This document shows, one piece after another, positions 17,426 to 25,588 of a stretch of 64,000 bases of DNA. The notes under the pieces were generated by a model, which saw only the letters and a list, made by a program, of their open reading frames with translations, did not search any database and was not told where the DNA came from. A program made the translations under genes and the position numbers. Source of the stretch: Paraburkholderia bannensis NBRC 103871 (lineage in GTDB: Bacteria > Pseudomonadota > Gammaproteobacteria > Burkholderiales > Burkholderiaceae); contig NZ_BAYA01000010.1 in the NCBI RefSeq assembly GCF_000685015.1, positions 268,511 to 332,510 on the forward strand, given 5' to 3'. How positions within the stretch are numbered: the stretch's first letter is position 1; each line of letters begins with the position of its first letter.

Positions 17426-18370
17426 TCACCCCGGCTTCGCTTTACCGCGGCGCGCTTTCCTGGCCGTGCGCACACGCGTGGCGTCGGCGTGCTCGCGGAT
17501 CGTCTCGATCAACGCGCGCAATCCGGCAGGCACGTGGCGGCGGCCCGGGTAGTAGAGGCATAGCCCGTCCAGCGCGGGCGTCCAGTCCTCCAGCACGCGC
17601 ACGAGCGTCCCGGCCTCCAGATCGGCGTTGACGTTCCACTCGGTCAGATAGGTGAGGCCCAGACCCGCGCGCGCCGCCGCCAGCATCAGGTTCGGCTCGT
17701 CCAGCGTGAGCGCGCCCTCGCCGTCCACGCGCACGACTTCGCCGCGCTTTTCGAATTCCCATTGGTAGATCATGCCGCTCGGCATGCGGCTTCGAATGCA
17801 GCGATGACGCGCGAGATCGGCGGGCGTGCGCGGCGGCTTGTTACGGGCGAAATAGTCCGGATTCCCTACGACTGCAAAGCGCTGGCTTTCACCGAAGGGC
17901 ACGGCAATCATGTCCTGCGGCACGGTATCGATCAAGCGGATGCCCGCATCGAATCCTTCGACCACGATATCGACCAGCTTCCCCTCTGTGACGATGTCGA
18001 GTTTCATCTCCGGATAGCGCTGCAGGAAGTCGATGAATACCGGCATCACCTGCCGCGCCGCGCCCGCCGACGTATTGATGCGCAGCGTGCCGGATGGCGT
18101 GTCGCGAAAGCTCCCGGCCTGGTCGAGCGCCGTCTGGATGGTCGCGAGCGCCGGGGCAACCGTCTGCACGAATTGCGCGCCCGCCTCCGATAGCGACACG
18201 CTGCGCGTGGTGCGATTGAAGAGCCGCACGCCGATGCGCGCTTCGAGCGCCGCAACCGCATGGCTGAGCGCCGAGGTCGAAACGCTCAGTTCATCGGCCG
18301 CGGCGCGAAAGCTGCGACGGCGCGCCACCGCGAGCACGGCTTCGAGTTCGGTGAGTCCAGAGGTTTTCAT
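17426..18370 (-). CDS. LysR-family transcriptional regulator
   Basis: A 314-residue LTTR: HTH in RRRSFRAAADELSVSTSALSHAV with LFNRTTRSVSLSEAG, and an effector-binding domain (LRINTSAGAARQVMPVFIDFL, RAGLGLTYLTEWNV). The Lys/Arg-rich tail (KARRGKAKPG) is unusual but probably not functional. It is divergent from the aldehyde dehydrogenase at 18471, with 100 bp between starts, so that gene is its most likely target. It converges on the MFS exporter. Confidence 0.9.
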   Translation of the reverse strand: MKTSGLTELEAVLAVARRRSFRAAADELSVSTSALSHAVAALEARIGVRLFNRTTRSVSLSEAGAQFVQTVAPALATIQTALDQAGSFRDTPSGTLRINTSAGAARQVMPVFIDFLQRYPEMKLDIVTEGKLVDIVVEGFDAGIRLIDTVPQDMIAVPFGESQRFAVVGNPDYFARNKPPRTPADLARHRCIRSRMPSGMIYQWEFEKRGEVVRVDGEGALTLDEPNLMLAAARAGLGLTYLTEWNVNADLEAGTLVRVLEDWTPALDGLCLYYPGRRHVPAGLRALIETIREHADATRVRTARKARRGKAKPG

Positions 18371-18470
18371 TATCCTGGATCGTTCAAGAGGTCATCCCGG
18401 ATTGTACGGCTAGTCAGGCTAATGGCAACGGTCTATCTTGCGATCTGGGCAACGCATCCGGACTTCCATC

Positions 18471-19889
18471 ATGCAGATCATCGACCACATCTATATCGAC
18501 GGCGCCTTCGTCGTGCCGCACGGCAACGAGTATTTCGATCTTTTCAACCCGTCGACGGAGCAGGTCATCGGCCGCGTGCGACTCGCCGACGCCGAAGATG
18601 CGCGCGCTGCCATTGCGGCCGCGAAACGGGCCTTCCCGGCGTTCTCGCGCACCGACAAGGCCGAGCGCGCAGCGATGCTGCGGCGCATGCACGCGGCGGT
18701 CGTGGCGAAGGAAGACGCGCTGTTCGAAGCAATCGTCGAGGAATACGGCGCGCCGGTTTCGCGCGGTCGCTGGATGGCGCGCCACGCGAGCGACGTGCTC
18801 AAGCAAGCCGCCGATACGCTCGACACCTATGCGTTCGTGAGCCGCGCCGGCACCGCCGACGTCGTCATGCAGCCGCTGGGCGTAGCGGGACTGATCACGC
18901 CCTGGAACAGCGACGCGGGCTTCATCTGCGGCAAGCTGGCCGCCGCGCTCGCGGCGGGCTGCACGGCCGTCGTCAAGCCCAGCGAAATGAGCGCGATGCA
19001 GACGCGCATCGTCACCGAAGCGCTGCACGAAGCGGGCTTGCCTGCTGGCGTGTTCAATATCGTGACCGGACGCGGCGATACGGTCGGCGCCGAAATCAGC
19101 ACGCATCCGGACGTGGCCAAACTCTCGTTCACGGGATCGACGGCGGTGGGCAAATCGATTCTGCGTGCGGGCGCGGAAACGCTCAAACGCGTCACGCTGG
19201 AACTGGGCGGCAAATCGCCTTTTATCGTGCTCGACGATGCGAATTTCGACGAAGCCGTGCCGCTCGCGCTGCAAGCGGGTTTCATGAACAGCGGTCAGGC
19301 CTGCATTGCCGGAACGCGCATTCTGGTGCCGCAATCGCGCCTTGCCGAATTCGAGCAAAAGATCGTGGCGGCAGCCGCGGAGTTTCAATCGGGCGACCCG
19401 CGCGACGCGCGCACGAGCATCGGCCCCATGGTGAGCCAGAAGCAATGGGAGCGCGTGCAGCGCTATATCCGTATCGGCATCGACGAAGGTGCGCGCCTGC
19501 TCACCGGCGGCGAGGGACGGCCCGAAGGCGTGGACGCAGGCTGGTTCGTGCGCCCGACGCTCTTTAGCGACGTGCGCAACGACATGACGATTGCGCGCGA
19601 GGAGATCTTCGGGCCGGTGCTGTCCATCATCGCGTATCGCGATACCGAGGACGCCGTCGCCATCGCGAACGATACGCCCTATGGATTGCAGGCTTATGTC
19701 TGTTCGAGCGATGCGGCGCGCGCTCGCGCCGTGGCCGCTCGCATCGACGCGGGCCGCGTGCTGGTCAATACGCTCGCCCACGAACCGGCGGCGCCGTTCG
19801 GCGGCTTCAAGCAGTCGGGCATCGGGCGTGAATATGGCAAATACGGGCTCGAAGCGTTTCTCGAACCGAAGGCGGTTTTGCAGGCCTGA
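18471..19889 (+). CDS. NAD(P)-dependent aldehyde dehydrogenase
   Basis: A 472-residue ALDH. Visible motifs are GLITPWNSDAGF (cofactor and Asn), FTGSTAVGKSI, the Glu in LELGGKSPFIV and the nucleophile in MNSGQACIAGTR; EEIFGPVLSI follows. It oxidises an aldehyde to the acid in the cytosol; the substrate is unassigned. The ATG at 18471 is used since the family begins with the DHIYIDGAFV segment. It is divergent from a LysR gene that may regulate it. Confidence 0.93.
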   Translation: MQIIDHIYIDGAFVVPHGNEYFDLFNPSTEQVIGRVRLADAEDARAAIAAAKRAFPAFSRTDKAERAAMLRRMHAAVVAKEDALFEAIVEEYGAPVSRGRWMARHASDVLKQAADTLDTYAFVSRAGTADVVMQPLGVAGLITPWNSDAGFICGKLAAALAAGCTAVVKPSEMSAMQTRIVTEALHEAGLPAGVFNIVTGRGDTVGAEISTHPDVAKLSFTGSTAVGKSILRAGAETLKRVTLELGGKSPFIVLDDANFDEAVPLALQAGFMNSGQACIAGTRILVPQSRLAEFEQKIVAAAAEFQSGDPRDARTSIGPMVSQKQWERVQRYIRIGIDEGARLLTGGEGRPEGVDAGWFVRPTLFSDVRNDMTIAREEIFGPVLSIIAYRDTEDAVAIANDTPYGLQAYVCSSDAARARAVAARIDAGRVLVNTLAHEPAAPFGGFKQSGIGREYGKYGLEAFLEPKAVLQA

Positions 19890-20083
19890 AAACTGAAATC
19901 ACTTGCTGAATGGCAGTCGTTTTTATTCAGAAACAAACTTTTAAATCTGCATTTAAACGACACCTTATCCGCTCCTTAAGAATTGCCATGGTTACAAAAA
20001 ATATAGTTCTAAAGCGCAATTAAAGCGGCGCCGATAAAGCAATTGCCGCTTTCCGGCATTTCTTTAAATCGGGAGAATAATCC

Positions 20084-20404
20084 ATGGCAATTCAGGCTCT
20101 TTCCGGCCAGGCAATGGCGACGAATGTCGCAACGGCGACGACGACGAACGGCCAGTCGGCGCAGACCGGCGCCGCCGCTAAATTGTCCAGCACGACGCAA
20201 ACGCAAGGCGCAACGTCGGCGGCACAAGGCACGTCGTCGACTTCGACGGCTTCGGCTTCGTATTCGGTGAAGATCAGCAATGCCGCGCGCGCAGCATTGG
20301 CCGAGGCGACGGAAACCTCGGTGCAGACGGCTCAGGAAGCCAATCGCGGCGATATGCAGGCGCAACGCCTGCTGGCCAAGGAGCAGGCCAACAAGGTCGG
20401 CTAA
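20084..20404 (+). CDS. Small Ser/Thr/Gln/Ala-rich protein of unknown function
   Basis: A 106-residue protein with no signal peptide or membrane segment. The first ~55 residues are low-complexity (Ala, Thr, Ser, Gln); the rest (SYSVKISNAARAALAEA to LLAKEQANKVG) is predicted helical and charged. A GGGAG Shine-Dalgarno stands 8 nt before the ATG and a strong terminator follows the stop, so it is very likely expressed as a single-gene unit. No family was recognised. The VKISNAARAAL segment is the part to search with. Confidence 0.7.
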   Translation: MAIQALSGQAMATNVATATTTNGQSAQTGAAAKLSSTTQTQGATSAAQGTSSTSTASASYSVKISNAARAALAEATETSVQTAQEANRGDMQAQRLLAKEQANKVG

Positions 20405-20415
20405 GAATTGAATCG

Positions 20416-20450
20416 GCTCCCGCTTGCATGTCTTGAAGCGGGAGCTTTCT
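20416..20450 (+). terminator. Rho-independent terminator
   Basis: Ten-bp arms GCTCCCGCTT/AAGCGGGAGC with a 10-nt loop, followed by TTTCT, 11 bp after the stop of the small Ser/Thr-rich protein. Confidence 0.85.
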
Positions 20451-20471
20451 TGAGTGCAGCAAAAAGCGGAA

Positions 20472-21260
20472 TCAGGATGAGCGCTGCGCCGCGCGTTGCG
20501 GAATCAGCAACAGGCACGCGACGATAAACGCCAGCAAAATGCCCGAGGCGTACAAACGGCTCACGGCGAAACCGCCCTGCGCCACCGGCTTGTCGAGCAG
20601 GTCGCCCAGCGTGGCCCCCAGCGGCCGCGTCAGCACGAATGCGGCCCAGAACAGCAGGGTGCGCGACACGCGCGTGCCCAGCCACAGCAGCCCGACGATC
20701 ACGATGCCCACGCCGAAGATCGCCGCGCCCACTTCGAAGCCCAGCCCGAGGCCGCCGCGATCGTCGTCGGCGACCCAATCGCCCAGCGCCGTGCCTAGCG
20801 TCTGCGAAAAAAGAATCGTGATCCAGTAGAACCATTCGACGCGCGGCGTCGCGACGCTTTCGACCGCCACGGTGCCCTCGGAGCGATACCAGGCGCCCAG
20901 GCTCACGGCCAGCAGCGCAACGATCACGGTGACGCCGCCGGGATAACCGATACCGAGCGAGCGATCGCAAAAGTCCGCCAGCGTGGTGCCAAGCGTCGTC
21001 GTGGCGATGATCGTCGCCCAATAGAGCCAGGTGTTGAAGCGCTCCGCGCGAACCTGCGCGAACACGAGTGCGATGAATGCGGCGAGGAAAATCAGCGTGC
21101 CGACGAGATAGCCCAGGTTCAGCGACATGGTGACCCAGTCGCCGCCGGTTTCGCCCAGCGTGGTCGCTGCGATCTTGATGATCCAGAAGCCGAGTGTGAG
21201 CGCGGGCACCTTGCTCAGCGCATGCTCGGGTGTGAGAGTGACGTCGGCGGTCGAGTTCAT
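20472..21260 (-). CDS. COG4705-type multipass membrane protein with four internal repeats
   Basis: A 262-residue inner-membrane protein with about eight hydrophobic segments. A short motif recurs four times: KIAATTLGETGGD, IIATTTLGTTLAD, ILFSQTLGTALGD and FVLTRPLGATLGD. This suggests a pseudo-repeated two-helix unit. It matches the uncharacterised COG4705 'membrane-anchored protein' family. The polar TTLGxTxGD turns would line a pore or metal site (inference). The ATG at 21260 has GGAG 9 nt upstream; starts at 21275 and 21296 are also in frame. No partner gene is apparent. Confidence 0.8.
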   Translation of the reverse strand: MNSTADVTLTPEHALSKVPALTLGFWIIKIAATTLGETGGDWVTMSLNLGYLVGTLIFLAAFIALVFAQVRAERFNTWLYWATIIATTTLGTTLADFCDRSLGIGYPGGVTVIVALLAVSLGAWYRSEGTVAVESVATPRVEWFYWITILFSQTLGTALGDWVADDDRGGLGLGFEVGAAIFGVGIVIVGLLWLGTRVSRTLLFWAAFVLTRPLGATLGDLLDKPVAQGGFAVSRLYASGILLAFIVACLLLIPQRAAQRSS

Positions 21261-21378
21261 GGGCGCGTTCTCCATCCTGGCGATGGTGAGAATCAAAACT
21301 GTCGACTGTATTCAACAGCGCCTTAACCCGGCCTTAAGTGTCGCCAATACGTCACATCATTAATTCGCGCCGGGATCG

Positions 21379-21639
21379 TTACTCCATATCCCCGAACAGA
21401 TCAGGCACCGATTGCGAACCGGACGGTTCGGGAACCGTCCCTGCACGCACCTGTGCGAGCACGTCTGCAGGCAGCCACGCCTCTTCCAGCGCGCCCAGGC
21501 CGCCTTCGATCAGCTGCTGCAGGAAATACGAAGGCTTGCGGCCGCTGGTGTCCGCGAGGAGCCGCAATCTGCGCTCGATGGCCGGATCGACGCGCACTGC
21601 GACGACCTTCAACTTCTCCGCACTCTTTTTCCTGCCCAA
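21379..21639 (-). CDS. Ribbon-helix-helix DNA-binding protein
   Basis: An 86-residue basic protein. KLKVVAVRVDPAIERRLRLLADTSGRKPSYFLQQLIEGGL fits the RHH/CopG pattern of a beta strand followed by two helices, as in antitoxins and small repressors. The acidic C-terminus (VPDLFGDME) could bind a partner. A TTG start at 21639 is chosen because GGAG lies 7 nt upstream and the longer ORF from 21768 would cross the tRNA terminator. No adjacent toxin gene was seen downstream, so it is either an orphan antitoxin or a stand-alone regulator. Confidence 0.6.
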   Translation of the reverse strand: MGRKKSAEKLKVVAVRVDPAIERRLRLLADTSGRKPSYFLQQLIEGGLGALEEAWLPADVLAQVRAGTVPEPSGSQSVPDLFGDME

Positions 21640-21749
21640 CGTGTGACTCCGTGCTGTGTGCCAGTTGCGCCATTGCAGCAGCGCAATAACAGCGCCTGCT
21701 CGCGACTGCGCGAAATTGCGCGCGATTTCGCGCAATATGATCGCCCATG

Positions 21750-21784
21750 AAAAAACCCGCGAGAGCATGACGCTTCGCGGGTTT
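21750..21784 (-). terminator. Rho-independent terminator after tRNA-Leu
   Basis: Minus-strand arms AAACCCGCGA/TCGCGGGTTT with a 12-nt loop and a T-run. It lies about 46 bp downstream of the tRNA-Leu 3' end and is the expected end of that transcript. Confidence 0.85.
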
Positions 21785-21829
21785 CTTTTAATCCGGGCAA
21801 AGTCGTTAAAGACCTGCTGGACTGAATTC

Positions 21830-21914
21830 TGGTGCCGACGGCGAGACTCGAACTCGCACAGCTTTCGCCACTACCCCCTCAAGATAGCGTGTCTACCAAT
21901 TTCACCACGTCGGC
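21830..21914 (-). tRNA. tRNA-Leu (anticodon GAG)
   Basis: 85 nt including an encoded CCA. The acceptor arms GCCGACG/CGTCGGC pair fully. The anticodon loop reads TTGAGGG within CTATC/GGTAG arms, giving GAG; the variable arm is long (class II) and the T-loop is TTCGAGT. It reads CUC/CUU leucine codons. The gene lies close to the RHH gene, but no integrase or attachment duplication was seen. Confidence 0.95.
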
Positions 21915-22092
21915 ATTTCCTTGCAACCGGATGCACGAGGCTCCGTATTGCGTATCCCTTGCTAGCGCTCCGAACAAACTGTCGTTAAGCAAGGGATCGG
22001 CATTGTATCGAGTCCTTTCGCATTTTTGAAGGCCCTTGCGAAAAAAATCTGAAAATTTTTTGCAGCCGTGTGAAAGTGCCTAAAAAAGCGGC

Positions 22093-22932
22093 TCAATCGT
22101 CGAGCGTCTGGAGGAACTGCGCCACCATCGTCGCGACCTCCACTTCCTGTTCGCGATGCGGCACGTGGCGCACGCCTTCCATGATTGCCGCGCGTCCTGG
22201 CCCGCTCACGCGCGCCGCAATGCGTTCGGGATGCACGCGCGTGCCGTATTCGTCGAGGCTGCCATGAATCGCCAGCGTCGGGCACGTCACGCGCGGCAAT
22301 ACCGCATCGAGCGACCAGTCGGCGAATTCTGCCGAGAGCCACGTTTCGATCCACGCATCCAGCACCCATTGCGTCTTGTCGCCGTGATAGCGGGCAAGAC
22401 GCGCGAATTGCGCGGGATCGCGAAACTGCTCGCGCGCCGCACGAATGCCAGCGAGCGTGAGGTCTTCCACGAAGGTTTGCGCGGCCTCGGTGATGAGCGC
22501 TGCGCACTGCCCGGCATGCTGCGCGGCACACTCCACCGCCATGCCGCCGCCCACGCTATGGCCGAAAGCGATAAAACGCTCGACGTCCAGTTGTTGGCAT
22601 AACGCCGGGAAAAAACGTTCGGCCTCGTCACGCACGAAGCCCGCGCCCAACCGATCCGCACGTGCATCCGAAGCGCCAAAACCCGCGCGATCGTAGGCAA
22701 TCACGCGCCGCCTGGTTGCGCGCGCAAGCGTCTGCGGGAACGTGCCCCACAGCGTGACGCAGCCCAGCGAGTCATGCAGCAGCACGATGGGCGCACGCCC
22801 CGCAGGATCACCATGCGGATCGCCATACGTCCAGCTACGCGCGAACAGCTTGCCTGTTGGGCTCGCTGGGCTCGTTGGGCTCGTTAGGCTCGCGATCCAG
22901 TGATCCTGCGTCAGCGCCTGTGTCTCAGTCAT
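22093..22932 (-). CDS. Alpha/beta hydrolase (Ser nucleophile)
   Basis: A 279-residue cytosolic hydrolase. The oxyanion motif is VLLHDSLGCVTLW, the nucleophile elbow FGHSVGGG, the acid probably in GSLDEYG and the His in VRHVPHRE. Family members are esterases or C-C hydrolases; the substrate is unknown. Near the N-terminus a run of Ser-Pro-Thr residues is encoded by a 9-bp tandem repeat (separate entry) and lies outside the catalytic fold. It follows azlD by 42 bp on the same strand and may be in the azlCD operon. Confidence 0.85.
   Translation of the reverse strand: MTETQALTQDHWIASLTSPTSPASPTGKLFARSWTYGDPHGDPAGRAPIVLLHDSLGCVTLWGTFPQTLARATRRRVIAYDRAGFGASDARADRLGAGFVRDEAERFFPALCQQLDVERFIAFGHSVGGGMAVECAAQHAGQCAALITEAAQTFVEDLTLAGIRAAREQFRDPAQFARLARYHGDKTQWVLDAWIETWLSAEFADWSLDAVLPRVTCPTLAIHGSLDEYGTRVHPERIAARVSGPGRAAIMEGVRHVPHREQEVEVATMVAQFLQTLDD
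22857..22892. repeat. Four copies of a 9-bp tandem repeat inside the hydrolase gene
   Basis: Units TTGGGCTCG, CTGGGCTCG, TTGGGCTCG and TTAGGCTCG run head to tail. They encode the SLTSPTSPASPTG region near the protein N-terminus. The length is a multiple of three, so copy changes would keep frame. Confidence 0.85.
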
Positions 22933-22974
22933 TGTTATGCGGTGTCGATGGTCGGTCGGATTCGGCGAGCGACG

Positions 22975-23283
22975 TCAGCCGAACAGGTGCCTTAGTATGC
23001 CTGTTGCCGCCACGCCGATCAGCACGGTCGGCAGCAACGAAAGCCGCGTCGCGGCGAACAGCGTGATGGCGAGCGCCACGAGATCGGCAGGATCGCGCGA
23101 CACGAACGCGGGCGCGATCACCGAAATCAGCACGCAGCCCGGCACGTTCTCCATCACGGCGCGCATCCGCGGGCTCAGCGTGCGGTCGCGCAGCGCCACG
23201 TAGCCGATGATGCGCGTGAGGTAGGTCGTCACGGCCATCAGGAAGATGGTCGCGAGCGTCATCAAGGTCGAACTCTCAAGCAT
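22975..23283 (-). CDS. azlD: AzlD-type small subunit of branched-chain amino-acid exporter
   Basis: A 102-residue, three- to four-helix membrane protein with the AzlD pattern AVTTYLTRIIGYVAL near the N-terminus and LVALAITLFAATRLSLLPTVLIGVAATGILR at the end. It works with AzlC to export branched-chain amino acids (family knowledge). Its ATG overlaps the azlC stop by 8 nt, so the two are translationally coupled. Confidence 0.9.
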   Translation of the reverse strand: MLESSTLMTLATIFLMAVTTYLTRIIGYVALRDRTLSPRMRAVMENVPGCVLISVIAPAFVSRDPADLVALAITLFAATRLSLLPTVLIGVAATGILRHLFG

Positions 23284-24007
23284 TGCCCGGCTCCCGCAGC
23301 ACGGCCGTCACGAGACCCGCGCACGCGCCGACGGCCACATACCAGGCGCCCGGCAGGTAGAGATAGGTCACAGCGGCCGCCACGAGGCTGACGAGCCACG
23401 GCAGGCTCGCGCGCATGCCCTTCCACATGCCCTTGAGCAGCACGAGAAAGACCGCCGTGAAGGCCATGTCGAATCCATAGCGCTGCACGTCGCCCAGCAC
23501 GGGCCCGAGCACCGCGCCCAGCGCCGTGAACGACACCCACGTCAGCCACAGATTGATCGCGACCCCCATGTAATAGGCCATGCTCACACGCCCGTGGCCG
23601 TTGGTCTTTGCGTCGGCCATCGCCATCGCCCAGCTTTCGTCGCACATGAGGAACAGCGCGGGCAGCGCGCGGCGCAACGGCACGTGACGGATGTATTGCG
23701 CGAAGGCCGCGCCCATCAGGATGTGGCGCGCATTGACGAGAAACGACATCGCCACGATCAGCGCGATATGCGGCGGCGACGTCCACAGGCGCACGGCCGT
23801 GAACTCCGAGCCGCCCGCGAAATTCACGCCCGTCATGAGCGGAACTTCGATGTTGCTCAGGCCCTTTTGCGCGGCCTGGGCGCCCAGCACCAGCGCGAAT
23901 GGGATGAAGCCCATCATGATGGGCAACGCTGCACGCATGCCGCGCGCGACTTCTGAAGTATCGATGGAACGCCGCGCGGAAGCGGCAGAGGTAGGCACAC
24001 TGCTCAT
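23276..24007 (-). CDS. azlC: AzlC-family branched-chain amino-acid exporter
   Basis: A 243-residue inner-membrane protein of the LIV-E family. Hallmarks are the N-terminal ARGMRAALPIMMGFIPFALVLGA, then NFAGGSEFTAVRLW and FLVNARHILMGAAF, and the DESWAM segment. With AzlD it exports leucine, isoleucine or valine analogues. The start at 24007 has AGGAA about 11 nt upstream. It is divergent from an Lrp/AsnC regulator across 120 bp, the usual genetic neighbour of azlCD, which it probably obeys. Confidence 0.93.
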   Translation of the reverse strand: MSSVPTSAASARRSIDTSEVARGMRAALPIMMGFIPFALVLGAQAAQKGLSNIEVPLMTGVNFAGGSEFTAVRLWTSPPHIALIVAMSFLVNARHILMGAAFAQYIRHVPLRRALPALFLMCDESWAMAMADAKTNGHGRVSMAYYMGVAINLWLTWVSFTALGAVLGPVLGDVQRYGFDMAFTAVFLVLLKGMWKGMRASLPWLVSLVAAAVTYLYLPGAWYVAVGACAGLVTAVLREPGNA

Positions 24008-24127
24008 GATAATTACAATTCCTGCAAAGGCGATATTTTCTGCCGAATGCGTTCGAATCGGGTTGCGTTGTGGCCATGCTGGCGCGAGAATTTGGCACTC
24101 AATGCCACGAATCAGCAAAATATCGAC

Positions 24128-24598
24128 ATGGAAAGCCATCTCAAGCTCGACGCCATCGACCGGCGCATCCTCAACGCCCTGCAACGCGACGGCCGTTTGC
24201 AGAACGTCGATCTCGCCCAGCAGGTCGGGCTGTCACCGTCGCCGTGCCTGCGGCGCGTGCGCCTGCTTGAAGATGCGGGCGTGATCGAGAAGTACGTGGC
24301 CGTGCTCGATCCGGCCAAGGTCGGCAAGGCGCTGACCGTGTTCGCACGCGTGTGGCTCAAGGGGCAGGACGCGCACACGGTGGACAGTTTCGCGGAAGCG
24401 GTGCGCCAGTTCCCCGACGTGGTCGAGTGTCACTTGATGGCGGGCGATTGCGATTTCCTGCTGCGCATCGTGGCCGCCGATCTCGACGAATATCGCCGCT
24501 TTCTGATGGAATATCTGACGCGCATTCCCGGCGTGCAAAGCGTGAAAACCGATATTCCGATGCAGAAAATCAAGCTCACGTCCGAGATTCCCATGTGA
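24128..24598 (+). CDS. Lrp/AsnC-family regulator
   Basis: A 156-residue feast/famine protein: N-terminal HTH (LDAIDRRILNALQRDGRLQNVDLAQQVGLSPSPCLRRVRLLE) and a C-terminal RAM ligand domain (DVVECHLMAGDCDFLLRIVAADLDEYRRFL). It is about the canonical length (Lrp 164). It most likely binds leucine or a related amino acid and controls the divergent azlCD genes (inference from position). The ATG at 24128 starts the conserved domain. Confidence 0.92.
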   Translation: MESHLKLDAIDRRILNALQRDGRLQNVDLAQQVGLSPSPCLRRVRLLEDAGVIEKYVAVLDPAKVGKALTVFARVWLKGQDAHTVDSFAEAVRQFPDVVECHLMAGDCDFLLRIVAADLDEYRRFLMEYLTRIPGVQSVKTDIPMQKIKLTSEIPM

Positions 24599-24797
24599 GG
24601 TAATGCACGGAAATAATCATGAATATGCGTGACGGTTTGCGTTTGACAATGCCTGACAGTTCACTGCACGCGCCTCGCTGATAATGCGGTGAATCATCCG
24701 GTGGCCCGCTGAATAAGCCTGCTCATCAAGTTTTTCGATCAGGCGCCGAAGCGTTCGACCGGTCATGACAGGCATTACCGCCACGCGATGAGACCTC

Positions 24798-25526
24798 ATG
24801 TCCAACAAGAACGCTTTCACGAAACGCGTGATTTACGCCGCGCGCGCCCGTCCCCATCCACCGCCGATGCAATGGTGCAGGCGTCGCGCAAGCGCATTGC
24901 CATTTGTGACGCCATCGATTCTGCCGACGCGCTTGCGCAGCGAACGACAGAGGCTGATCCGGCGCATTCGCGAACTCGAAGCCGAGAATGCGGCACTCGC
25001 CGAACTGTCGGTCACCGACGCGCTAACCGGCGCTTATAACCGGCGTTACCTGGAAGTGGTGCTCGCGCATGACGCGCGGCTGCGCGAGCGCACGCACACG
25101 GCGGCGCTCTGCGTATTCGATATCGACCATTTCAAGCGCATCAACGACGCTTATGGCCACCATGCGGGCGACCGGGTGTTGCGCGCCGTCGCGCGGGCGG
25201 TGACGGGCGGCCTGCGCAGCGGCGACGAGTATCTGTTCCGGCTTGGCGGCGATGAATTCTGCGTGCTGCTGTTCGCGGACTCGGCGCACGAAACGCTGAG
25301 CATCGTGGAGTGCCTGCAACAGGCCGTGAGGTCGCTGGAGCCGCCGCAGCGCGAGCTACAGGGTCACGCGCTCACGATCAGCATGGGCGTCGTGTGGCGC
25401 GCGCACAGGCAAGGCCATGAACACGAGCCAGCGGCCACGCCGTGGGAGATGTACCAGCGCGCCGACCAGATGCTCTACGCGGCAAAGCGCGCAGGCCGGA
25501 ACCGCATCGAGTTCACCACGGTTTGA
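24798..25526 (+). CDS. GGDEF diguanylate cyclase, no sensor domain
   Basis: A 242-residue protein. The first ~50 residues are basic and Pro-rich without clear membrane segments; a short coiled coil (RLIRRIRELEAENAALAEL) leads into a GGDEF domain (SVTDALTGAYNRRYLE, FDIDHFKRINDAYGHHAGD). GGDEF is intact at 150-154, so it should make c-di-GMP in the cytosol. The residues where an inhibitory RxxD I-site would sit read R-S-G-D-E and are offset by one residue, so feedback inhibition is doubtful. No EAL domain or partner is adjacent. Confidence 0.9.
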   Translation: MSNKNAFTKRVIYAARARPHPPPMQWCRRRASALPFVTPSILPTRLRSERQRLIRRIRELEAENAALAELSVTDALTGAYNRRYLEVVLAHDARLRERTHTAALCVFDIDHFKRINDAYGHHAGDRVLRAVARAVTGGLRSGDEYLFRLGGDEFCVLLFADSAHETLSIVECLQQAVRSLEPPQRELQGHALTISMGVVWRAHRQGHEHEPAATPWEMYQRADQMLYAAKRAGRNRIEFTTV

Positions 25527-25588
25527 GCCCGCATTGTTTCAGGCTTGATCGCGCTTTAATCCAGCTTTAAACCGGCTTCAATTGCGCT

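Noticed and set aside
24617..24820. 67-codon ORF on the minus strand between the Lrp and GGDEF genes
   Set aside because: It overlaps the GGDEF start codon and has no recognisable domain; the region more likely holds the GGDEF promoter.
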